Made by a program: the position numbers and the translations under genes. The notes under the pieces were generated by a model, which saw only the letters and a list, made by a program, of their open reading frames with translations, did no database searches and was not told the origin of the DNA. DNA of 9,118 nucleotides from Actinomycetes bacterium (GTDB lineage Bacteria; Actinomycetota; Acidimicrobiia; Acidimicrobiales; Palsa-688), in the NCBI GenBank assembly GCA_021827285.1, contig JAKAWM010000074.1, positions 1 to 9,118 of the forward strand. The letters run 5' to 3'. The stretch's first letter is position 1. Every line of letters starts with the position of its first letter. Shown here piece by piece: positions 1-8,883 of the stretch.

Positions 1-205
1 CTCAGTAGCTTCGTCCTCATCTCTGCCTCTCTCCTTCGTAGCTGGTCCGGTACCCCCAGCCTGGGCCCGGTTGCTGAGCGGAGCCTGGACTGAAGCTGAA
101 GAACTGCCAAAGCATTGCGGTGGGTGGGGCCCAGGCGCAGGGCGCGCTCTTGCCAGCCGGGATAAGTGCGTGCCGCGGCGGAGCGGGAGCTATGCTGAAG
201 TCCCA

Positions 206-232
206 ACCGTGAAGCCGGCACCGTGAGGCCGG
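206..232 (+). repeat. Tandem 13-base repeat ACCGTGARGCCGG upstream of pyrR
   Basis: ACCGTGAAGCCGG (206-218) and ACCGTGAGGCCGG (220-232) differ at one base and are separated by one base, a period of 14. Both copies contain CCGTGA, which fits the C-N-G-N-G-A hexaloop of PyrR RNA-binding loops as I recall them from Bacillus (for example CAGAGA). The repeat ends three bases before the pyrR Shine-Dalgarno region. The repeat is directly visible; a regulatory role is inferred. Confidence 0.75.
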
Positions 233-233
233 T
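214..233 (+). promoter_or_regulatory. Hairpin before pyrR, candidate PyrR-binding loop
   Basis: GCCGGC (214-219) pairs with GCCGGT (228-233), five Watson-Crick pairs plus one G-U, enclosing ACCGTGAG (220-227). The inner six bases CCGTGA match C-N-G-N-G-A, but the closing position is A opposite G where Bacillus sites have a C-G pair, so the match is partial. The hairpin lies two bases upstream of the Shine-Dalgarno tract at 236-246. PyrR-dependent translational repression through an RNA site overlapping the start region is established in Mycobacterium smegmatis, and this arrangement would suit the same mechanism. That assignment is inference. Confidence 0.4.
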
Positions 234-235
234 AC

Positions 236-246
236 GGAGGAAGGAG
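236..246 (+). promoter_or_regulatory. Strong Shine-Dalgarno tract that sets the pyrR start
   Basis: GGAGGAAGGAG is an extended match to the anti-Shine-Dalgarno sequence. Its 3' part AAGGAG (241-246) lies six bases before the TTG at 253, which is the ideal distance. Neither the in-frame GTG at 223 nor the in-frame ATG at 340 has a comparable ribosome binding site, so this tract argues for TTG 253 as the pyrR start. Confidence 0.65.
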
Positions 247-252
247 TCGGCA

Positions 253-840
253 TTGGGCGAGCGCGAGCGGGCTCTGACCGCTGCCTCTGGCGGGTCGGGG
301 CGGGAGCCCGGTGCAGGCTGGCGGGCTCGGGCAGTTGTCATGGACGGCGACGACGTCCGCCGCGCCACCTGGCGCATCGCCCATGAGATCCTGGAGCGAA
401 ACCACGGTGCGGAGGGCCTGGTGCTGGTGGGCCTGCAGACGGGCGGGGCCTGGATGGCATCGGCTCTGGCAGAGGTGGTCAACTCGGTGTCAGGGGTGCG
501 CGTCCCGGTGGGCACGCTGGATGTCGCCTACTACCGCGACGACATAGGCCTGCGACCGGTGGTGCCAGCGGCTGCCACCGAGATCCCGGCCGAGGTGGAA
601 GGAGCCGTGGTGGTCCTGTGCGACGACGTGCTCTTCACGGGACGGACCGTCCGCGCCGCGCTCAACGCCCTGTGCGATCACGGCCGGCCAGCGGCCGTGC
701 AACTGGCCGTGATGGTGGACCGGGGGCACCGAGAGCTGCCCATACGACCGGACTATGTGGGCAAGAACCTGCCCACCCGGCGAAGGGAGATGGTCGACGT
801 GAGCCCCGAGGGCGTTGTCTTGGGGGAGGTCGGGGAGTGA
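253..840 (+). CDS. pyrR: PyrR, pyrimidine operon regulator / uracil phosphoribosyltransferase family
   Basis: PyrR is a cytoplasmic UMP/UTP-sensing RNA-binding regulator of pyr operons; many members also have uracil phosphoribosyltransferase activity. From TTG 253 the product is 195 residues, slightly longer than the roughly 180 of Bacillus PyrR. Family landmarks in order are an R-A-V-V-M-D strand, R-I-A-H-E-I-L-E-R-N, L-V-G-L-Q-T-G-G (residues about 58-65), the PRPP-binding loop C-D-D-V-L-F-T-G-R-T (D124-D125), V-D-R-G-H-R-E-L-P-I-R and Y-V-G-K-N-L-P-T. TTG 253 is chosen for its strong ribosome binding site. ATG 340 would cut the first strand of the fold, and GTG 223 sits in a hairpin loop. 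The family T-R-G after the first strand-loop is T-G-G here. The stop overlaps pyrB by four bases (GTGA). Confidence 0.93.
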   Translation: MGERERALTAASGGSGREPGAGWRARAVVMDGDDVRRATWRIAHEILERNHGAEGLVLVGLQTGGAWMASALAEVVNSVSGVRVPVGTLDVAYYRDDIGLRPVVPAAATEIPAEVEGAVVVLCDDVLFTGRTVRAALNALCDHGRPAAVQLAVMVDRGHRELPIRPDYVGKNLPTRRREMVDVSPEGVVLGEVGE

Positions 841-1823
841 GCGAGGCCCGCCACCTTCTTTCCATAAATGATCTCGGCGCGGAAGGCATCGACGAGGTCC
901 TGCGCTTGGCCGACACCTTCGTCGAGGTGGGTAGGCGCCCCATCCCGAGGGTCCCGGCCCTGCGCGGCAAGACGGTCGTGCTCAGCTTCTTCGAGGACTC
1001 CACCCGGACCCGTATGTCCTTTGAAGCCGCGGCCAAGCGGTTGTCGGCCGATGTAATGACTTTCGCCGCCTCGGCCAGTTCGCTCAACAAGGGGGAGTCG
1101 CTGCTGGACACCGTGCGCAACATCGAAGCCATGGGCGTTGACGCCTTCGTGGTGCGCCACGCCTGCGCGGGCGTACCCACTCAGGTGGCCGGCTGGCTGG
1201 CTGGCGCGTCGGTGATAAACGCGGGGGACGGGGCCCATGAGCATCCCACACAGGCCCTGCTCGATTGCTTCACCCTCAGTAGGGAGCGAGCCGGGCGCCT
1301 GGGGGTGAGCCCGGCCCGGCCGAGGGTACTGGAGGGCCTCCAGGTGGCCATCGTGGGCGACGTCCGCCACAGCCGGGTCGCCCGCTCCGACGTGGCGGCA
1401 TTCACCGCCCTCGGGGCGGCCGTGACCCTGGTGGCGCCGCCCACGTTGTTGCCGCCTTCGCTCGAAGGCTGGCCGGTCGAGGTCAGCCACGACTTGAGCT
1501 CAGTGCTGGTCAAGTGCGATGTCGTGTACCTGCTGCGTATCCAGGCGGAAAGGATGAGGGAGCAGTACCTGCCCACGCTCCGTGAGTACACCGCCACCTA
1601 TGGTCTCACGGCCGGGCGGGCACGCCTGTTGAGCCCGGGTGCTCTGGTCATGCACCCCGGACCAGTGTGCCGGGGCGTGGAGCTGGCTGCCGAGGTGGCC
1701 GACAGCCCGGCCTCGGTGATCACAGCGCAGGTGGCCAACGGGATCGCTGTCCGCATGGCGGTGCTGTACATGTTGCTTGGGTCGGGAACCGCGCTTGCAG
1801 CCGGTGGTGCCAACGATGGCTGA
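837..1823 (+). CDS. pyrB: Aspartate carbamoyltransferase catalytic subunit
   Basis: PyrB catalyses carbamoyl phosphate + L-aspartate to N-carbamoyl-L-aspartate + phosphate, the committed step of pyrimidine synthesis. The product is 328 residues, normal for the catalytic chain. The carbamoyl-phosphate site is S-T-R-T-R (residues 55-59), with K85 in N-K-G-E-S-L and H-E-H-P-T-Q (134-139). The aspartate-binding half has I-V-G-D-V-R-H-S-R, D-V-V-Y-L-L-R-I-Q-A-E-R-M and M-H-P-G-P-V-C-R-G-V-E-L. The Cys in that last motif is where I expect Asn in most relatives. The GTG start forms a GTGA overlap with the pyrR stop and has GGAGG (825-829) seven bases upstream. No pyrI regulatory chain is present in the window, consistent with a DHOase-associated or unregulated ATCase. 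The end overlaps pyrC by eight bases. Confidence 0.97.
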   Translation: MSEARHLLSINDLGAEGIDEVLRLADTFVEVGRRPIPRVPALRGKTVVLSFFEDSTRTRMSFEAAAKRLSADVMTFAASASSLNKGESLLDTVRNIEAMGVDAFVVRHACAGVPTQVAGWLAGASVINAGDGAHEHPTQALLDCFTLSRERAGRLGVSPARPRVLEGLQVAIVGDVRHSRVARSDVAAFTALGAAVTLVAPPTLLPPSLEGWPVEVSHDLSSVLVKCDVVYLLRIQAERMREQYLPTLREYTATYGLTAGRARLLSPGALVMHPGPVCRGVELAAEVADSPASVITAQVANGIAVRMAVLYMLLGSGTALAAGGANDG

Positions 1824-3111
1824 ACGGCGGGTGCTCCTCAGGGGAGGCACGGTGGTGGATGGCACGGGCAGCCGGAAGGCCGATGTGCTGGTTGTGGGGA
1901 GCGTTATCGGAGAGGTGGCAGCGGACTTGGGCGCCGGCCCGCGGGGGGCCCTCGTGCTTGACGCCGAGGGTTGTGTGGTGACGCCGGGGCTGGTCGACGT
2001 GCATACCCACCTGCGGGAGCCGGGCGGCGAAGAGTCAGAGACGATCGAGAGCGGTGCCCGGGCAGCCGCCCTAGGGGGCTACACCGCTGTTGTGGCCATG
2101 CCCAACACCACTCCGGCCGCAGATTCCGCCGACGTCGTACGCTACGTTTTGGACCAAGCCCGCTCGGCGTGTTGCCACGTCCAGCCCGCGGGTTGTATCA
2201 CGGTCGGCCGGGAGGGCAAGGTGCTGGCTCCCATGGCCGAGATGGCCGCCCTCGGCGTTCGGCTCTTTACCGACGACGGCACCGGTGTCCAGGATCCGTC
2301 GCTCATGCGGCGCGCCCTTGAGTACGCCAGCTCTTTGGGGGCGGTGGTGGCCCAACACTGCGAGGACGCGTCTTTGGCGGGCGCCGGCTGTATGAACGAG
2401 GGTGAGTGGTCGAGCCGCCTGGGGCTGCCCGGGCGCCCGTCGCTGTCCGAAGACGTCATGGTGGTGCGTGACCTGGCGCTGGCCCGCCTGACCGGGGCGC
2501 GGGTCCACCTCATGCACCTTTCCTCGGCCCGCTCGGTGGAGGCAGTGCGCCAGGCCAAGGCTGCGGGGCTCGCCAATGTGAGCGCCGAGGCCACGCCTCA
2601 TCACCTGAGCCTGACAGAAGCTTTGCTGGGCAGCTACGACCCGGTGTTCAAGGTGAACCCACCCTTGCGAACGCCGGCCGATGTCGAGGCCCTGCGCCAT
2701 GGTCTCTCCGACGGAACGATCGACGTCATTGGCACCGACCACGCCCCTCACCCCCCGGAGGCCAAACAGGTGCCCATGTGCGAGGCGGCTCCGGGCATGA
2801 TCGGGCTGGAGACGGCGCTGTCGGTGGTACTGACCGACCTGGGCCTGCCCATCGAACGGGTGCTGGCCCTCATGTCCTGGCAGCCGGCCCGCTTGGTCGG
2901 CCTCACCGAGTCGCAAGGAGGGCCCATTGTGCCTGGAGCGGCAGCGAATATCTGTGTCATAGACCTCGCTCGCCGCTGGACGGTGGACCCCGCCAGGTTG
3001 GCCAGCCGGAGCCGCAACACGCCGTTTGCGGGACGGGCCCTGACCGGTCGTTCCCGCCACACGTTGTACGCGGGCGAGCCCGTGGTGGTGGGAGAGGAGG
3101 CGCAGCGGTGA
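1816..3111 (+). CDS. pyrC: Dihydroorotase, class I (metal-dependent amidohydrolase)
   Basis: PyrC reversibly cyclises N-carbamoyl-L-aspartate to L-dihydroorotate. The 431-residue length and motifs fit the long class I bacterial dihydroorotases of the amidohydrolase superfamily, not the shorter E. coli type. Metal and catalytic residues are visible: H63-T-H65-L-R67-E-P-G, the D153-D154-G motif (the metal-bridging Asp of class I), H181 in Q-H-C-E-D, H234 in M-H-L-S-S, and D308 in G-T-D-H-A-P-H. Substrate-binding N-T-T-P and the terminal N-T-P-F-G-like N-T-P-F-A-G-R are also present. ATG 1816 is chosen because M-A-E-R-R-V-L-L-R-G-G begins exactly where family members begin; it overlaps the pyrB stop by eight bases. 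The ribosome site is weak (GGTGG about eight bases upstream), so translation probably depends on coupling to pyrB. Confidence 0.97.
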   Translation: MAERRVLLRGGTVVDGTGSRKADVLVVGSVIGEVAADLGAGPRGALVLDAEGCVVTPGLVDVHTHLREPGGEESETIESGARAAALGGYTAVVAMPNTTPAADSADVVRYVLDQARSACCHVQPAGCITVGREGKVLAPMAEMAALGVRLFTDDGTGVQDPSLMRRALEYASSLGAVVAQHCEDASLAGAGCMNEGEWSSRLGLPGRPSLSEDVMVVRDLALARLTGARVHLMHLSSARSVEAVRQAKAAGLANVSAEATPHHLSLTEALLGSYDPVFKVNPPLRTPADVEALRHGLSDGTIDVIGTDHAPHPPEAKQVPMCEAAPGMIGLETALSVVLTDLGLPIERVLALMSWQPARLVGLTESQGGPIVPGAAANICVIDLARRWTVDPARLASRSRNTPFAGRALTGRSRHTLYAGEPVVVGEEAQR

Positions 3112-4293
3112 CCCAGGTGAGCGCGGCGGGACGGGGGGCACCGCCGGCCGGCCCGGCGTGGCGGGAGGGGACGCTGGTCCTGGCGGACGGGTCGGTGTTC
3201 GAGGGCGAGGTGGCGGGTGTCTTTCTGGCCGCCGGCGGGCAGCCGGCAACCGGGGAGGTGGTGTTCAACACCGTTATGGCGGGCTACCAAGAGGTCCTGA
3301 CCGATCCGTCCTACGCGGGCCAGATCATCACGTTCACCTACCCCCACATCGGCAACTACGGTATCGCGCCCGACGATGACGAGAGCCGCCGGCCCTTTTG
3401 CCGGGGGCTGGTGGTGCGCGAGCTGACGACCCGGCCGAGCAACTGGCGGGCGGCGGGCAACCTCCCCGCTTTTCTCGACCGTCATGGCCTGCCGGTCATC
3501 CAAGGTGTGGACACCCGGCGCCTCACGCGCCAGCTGCGAGACGCCGGTGCCATGCCGGGCGCCTTCGGGCCTACAGACGGGGGACCCGGCTCTTTCGACG
3601 AAGCTGCGCTGCTAAAGGCGGCCCGGGCCGAGCCGCCGACCGAGGGTCGCGACCTGGTGGCCGAGGTGACGTGCAGCGCGCCCTACCGCTACGGCGACGG
3701 CCCCTTCCTGGTGGTGGCGTACGACTTTGGGATAAAGCGCAACATCCTGCGCAACCTGGGCAGCATCGCCACAGTCCGGGTGGTGCCCGCCTACACCCCA
3801 GCCGAGGAAGTGCTGGCCCTGGAGCCCGACGGTGTGTTCCTCTCGAACGGGCCCGGCGACCCCTCGGCCGTAAAAGGGGCGGCCGAAACGGTGAACGAAC
3901 TGCTGGGCCGGGTACCGGTGTTCGGGATCTGTCTCGGGCATCAGATCATGGCCTCGGCACTCGGGGCCAAGACCTACAAGTTGCCTTTCGGCCACCACGG
4001 CGGTAACCACCCGGTCCGCCGTTTGGCCACGAGCACGGTGGAGATAACCAGCCAGAACCACAACTACGCGGTGGCCGAGGGGACCTTGGGCGGCGCGGCC
4101 GAGGTCACCCACATCAACCTGAACGATGGCGTGATCGAGGGGATGGCGTGCAAGGAGGTGCCCGCGTTCTCGGTCCAGTACCACCCCGAGGCGGGACCGG
4201 GCCCCCACGACGCCAGGTACTTGTTCTCCGAGTTCGCCGATCTCATGATGCGCTGCGGCCGGGCCCTCGACAGGCTGCACCGAGAGGCCCACC

Positions 4294-4301
<8 letters not shown>
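3108..4301 (+). CDS. carA: Carbamoyl-phosphate synthase, small (glutaminase) subunit
   Basis: CarA hydrolyses glutamine and passes ammonia through a tunnel to CarB. The 397-residue product has the N-terminal CPSase small-chain domain (L-A-D-G-S-V-F-E-G-E onward, with T-G-E-V-V-F-N-T and G-Y-Q-E-V-L-T-D-P-S-Y) followed by a class I glutamine amidotransferase domain. The catalytic triad is readable: C275 in F-G-I-C-L-G-H-Q, and H359 and E361 in Q-Y-H-P-E-A. F-L-S-N-G-P-G-D-P and S-Q-N-H-N-Y-A-V are also family marks. The GTG start gives a four-base GTGA overlap with pyrC, and GGAGG (3096-3100) lies seven bases upstream. The first 20 or so residues before the conserved domain are a Gly/Ala/Pro-rich extension. 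No extra gene lies between pyrC and carA, unlike the small gene I recall at this place in Mycobacterium. Confidence 0.97.
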
Positions 4302-7644
<3,343 letters not shown>

Positions 7645-7693
7645 GCCGGCTCCTCGGGCGGGCCAAGTACCTGTCGCTTTCGGTACCCGGTCA

Positions 7694-7718
7694 GGGGTTT
7701 CGGTGCCGCTGAAACCTC
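7694..7718 (+). repeat. Short hairpin upstream of the large palindrome
   Basis: GGGGTTTC (7694-7701) pairs with GAAACCTC (7711-7718), seven Watson-Crick pairs plus one G-U, around a nine-base loop (7702-7710). The 3' arm is the same strand used by the larger palindrome and by a third pairing with 7747-7755, so the structures exclude one another. The pairing is seen directly; function is unknown. Confidence 0.6.
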
Positions 7719-7832
7719 CGAAAGTGAAGTGGCGGGTGCCGCCTCTGGAGGTTTCGAGGCGCTGTTTGCCATTGGAAGCTCCAGAGGCGGATTGGGCGCT
7801 ACGACTTTTGGAGGTTTGGGTGAGTGCAGCGG
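7706..7832 (+). repeat. Nested imperfect palindrome of about 127 bases
   Basis: Four successive stems can stack in one long hairpin: 7706-7711 with 7827-7832 (6 pairs), 7712-7725 with 7804-7817 (14 pairs, one G-U), 7729-7734 with 7797-7802 (6 pairs, one G-U), and CCGCCTCTGGAG 7739-7750 with CTCCAGAGGCGG 7779-7790 (12 perfect pairs). That is 38 pairs, with small internal loops, a nine-base bulge at 7818-7826 and a 28-base apical loop. It could act as an RNA structure controlling pyrD-pyrF, protect the upstream carB message, or be an inserted palindromic repeat. No T-run follows it. The pairings are seen directly; the function is inferred. Confidence 0.75.
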
Positions 7833-7835
7833 GGA

Positions 7836-7851
7836 GCCGGGAGCTCCCGGC
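7836..7851 (+). repeat. Perfect 16-base palindrome before pyrD
   Basis: GCCGGGAGCTCCCGGC is a perfect dyad with no spacer. It lies nine bases before the candidate pyrD ribosome site GTGGAG (7861-7866). It could be a protein-binding operator in DNA or a tight RNA hairpin affecting pyrD translation. Chance palindromes are easier in GC-rich DNA, but 16 perfect bases next to a larger palindrome is notable. Confidence 0.7.
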
Positions 7852-7875
7852 GGGTGCCAGGTGGAGCCCGGCGTC

Positions 7876-8883
7876 ATGAGCCGTCGGGGCCGGTTGTTGC
7901 CGAGGCGCCCACGGCCAGCAGGTGTACCAGCCCTCACCGTCGACATGACCGCCCAGGTGGGCGCACTGGCACTGCCGAACCCGATCATGACCGCATCCGG
8001 TACTTCGGGCCACGGGACGGAACTGGGCTCTTACTTCGACCTTTCGGGGCTTGGCGCGGTGGTGGTGAAGTCCCTGTCCTTCGGGCCCTGGTCAGGCAAC
8101 CCTGCGCCAAGGCTCCTCCCGCTGGCGGCCGGGATGCTGAACAGTGTGGGCCTCCAGAACCCGGGCTTGGCGGCCTGGGGGCGACATGATCTCCCGGCAC
8201 TGGCTCGAAGCGGGGCGCGAGTGGTGGTGAGCGTCTGGGCCAGGAGCCGGTCCGGCTACGGCGAGGTGGGAGCCGAGCTGGCGCGCCTGCTTGCCACTAG
8301 CCCCCTGGACGGCAGTTGCGTAGTGGCGGTGGAGGCCAATATCAGCTGTCCCAACGTCGAGGACAGGGACCGGATGTTCTCCCACTCCTGCGAGGGGACG
8401 GCCTCCGCCGTAGAAGCCCTGGTTAACGCACTGGTCCCTACCGGCCTGCCGGTGTGGGCCAAGCTCAGCCCGAATGTGACCGACTTGCTGTCGATCGCGG
8501 GGGCCGCTCTAGGTGCGGGAGCGTCCGGTATTACCCTGGTGAACACCCTGATGGGCCTGGCCATAGACCCCGTTACGGGAAGATCCAAGCTGGGCGGCGG
8601 CGGCGGGGGCATCTCTGGAGCGGCCCTGCACCCGGTGGCAGTGAGGGCCGTCTTCGAATGCCGCCGTGCCTTCCCGGAGGCCGCCATCGTTGGCGTGGGC
8701 GGTGTCAGCACGGGCTATGACGCGGCCGAGCTGCTGGCGGCTGGAGCGAACGCCGTCCAGGTGGGCACGGCCACCTTCGCCGACCCCCGGGCGCCTGCCC
8801 GGGTGCTGGCCGAGCTGGAGGCCTGGTGCGCGCACCAGGGCTTGGCTAGCATCGCCGGGCTAGTGGGGAGGGCACATGGGTGA
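7876..8883 (+). CDS. pyrD: Dihydroorotate dehydrogenase, class 1 (1B-like)
   Basis: PyrD is an FMN enzyme that oxidises dihydroorotate to orotate. Landmarks (numbered from ATG 7876) are N-P-I-M-T-A-S-G-T, V-V-V-K65-S-L-S, N89-S-V-G-L-Q-N-P-G, N-I-S-C158-P-N, W-A-K-L-S-P-N, T-L-V-N-T, G-G-I-S-G and V-G-G-V-S-T-G with V-Q-V-G-T-A-T-F. Cys as catalytic base marks class 1 (class 2 uses Ser), so the enzyme should be cytosolic, not quinone-linked at the membrane. The overall style is that of class 1B, which normally works with the FAD/iron-sulfur protein PyrK; no pyrK is in the window. ATG 7876 has GTGGAG nine bases upstream and gives 335 residues with an Arg/Pro-rich N-terminus. ATG 7945 gives a family-typical 312 residues but has no ribosome site. 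The end overlaps pyrF by eight bases. Confidence 0.94.
   Translation: MSRRGRLLPRRPRPAGVPALTVDMTAQVGALALPNPIMTASGTSGHGTELGSYFDLSGLGAVVVKSLSFGPWSGNPAPRLLPLAAGMLNSVGLQNPGLAAWGRHDLPALARSGARVVVSVWARSRSGYGEVGAELARLLATSPLDGSCVVAVEANISCPNVEDRDRMFSHSCEGTASAVEALVNALVPTGLPVWAKLSPNVTDLLSIAGAALGAGASGITLVNTLMGLAIDPVTGRSKLGGGGGGISGAALHPVAVRAVFECRRAFPEAAIVGVGGVSTGYDAAELLAAGANAVQVGTATFADPRAPARVLAELEAWCAHQGLASIAGLVGRAHG

Larger units (their letters stand above)
1..252 (+). promoter_or_regulatory. Non-coding 5' leader of the pyr operon
   Basis: No gene is recognisable here on either strand. The first 40 bases are pyrimidine-rich, and CTCCTTC at 31-37 is complementary to GAAGGAG at 240-246 in the pyrR Shine-Dalgarno region, a possible but unproven long-range pairing. 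A short stem GCTGG (41-45)/CCAGC (56-60) is present. TATGCT at 191-196 resembles a -10 box, but there is no good -35 element 17 bases upstream, so I do not call a promoter. The right end holds a tandem repeat and a hairpin, listed separately. The leader has no run of T that would make an intrinsic terminator, so any PyrR control here would more likely act on translation than on termination; this is inference. Confidence 0.5.
7645..7875 (+). other. Structured non-coding gap between carB and pyrD
   Basis: This is the only sizeable gap in an otherwise overlapping gene chain. I find no convincing gene in it. The reading frame of pyrD is open back to about 7729, but the translation there is Gly/Ala/Ser-rich, unlike the family, and has no good ribosome site. 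The stretch contains many repeats: TTTCGGTRCC twice at a 20-base period (7678-7687, 7698-7707), CGGGTGCC twice (7733-7740, 7851-7858), GGAGGTTT twice (7747-7754, 7810-7817), and the inverted repeats listed separately. There is no T-run following any stem, so no standard intrinsic terminator. Confidence 0.7.

Noticed and set aside
223..252. GTG 223 as the pyrR start
   Set aside because: It lies in the loop of the candidate regulatory hairpin and has no ribosome site, whereas TTG 253 has AAGGAG at six bases. The extra ten residues match nothing in the family.
1..252. Sigma-70 type promoter with TATGCT (191-196) or TTGCCA (150-155)
   Set aside because: No pair of -35 and -10 boxes with acceptable spacing; GC-rich actinomycete promoters are too variable to call from this alone.
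340..342. ATG 340 as the pyrR start
   Set aside because: It would remove the R-A-V-V part of the first strand, which aligns with the N-terminus of Bacillus PyrR, and it lacks a ribosome site.
2071..3249. Long open frames on the minus strand opposite pyrC (and a similar one at 6559-8013 opposite carB-pyrD)
   Set aside because: They mirror highly conserved + strand genes; GC-rich codon use removes stops from the opposite strand. Their translations are Arg/His/Pro/Gly-rich with no recognisable domain.
7739..7820. Intrinsic terminator at the carB-pyrD stems
   Set aside because: The stems are strong but are followed by ATTGGGCG and GGGTGAG, not a T-run.
7706..7832. Integron attC site, suggested by the length and imperfect palindrome
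   Set aside because: The terminal core sites (GTTRRRY and its complement) are absent and there is no gene-cassette context.
7729..7875. Longer pyrD start at GTG 7729
   Set aside because: The added 49 residues are low-complexity Gly/Ala/Ser, lie on top of the large palindrome, and have no Shine-Dalgarno sequence or family similarity.
7645..7875. Degenerate pyrK remnant
   Set aside because: I see no FAD-binding motif or Cys cluster in any frame; 231 bases is also far shorter than pyrK. A complete loss cannot be excluded, but the remaining sequence does not show it.
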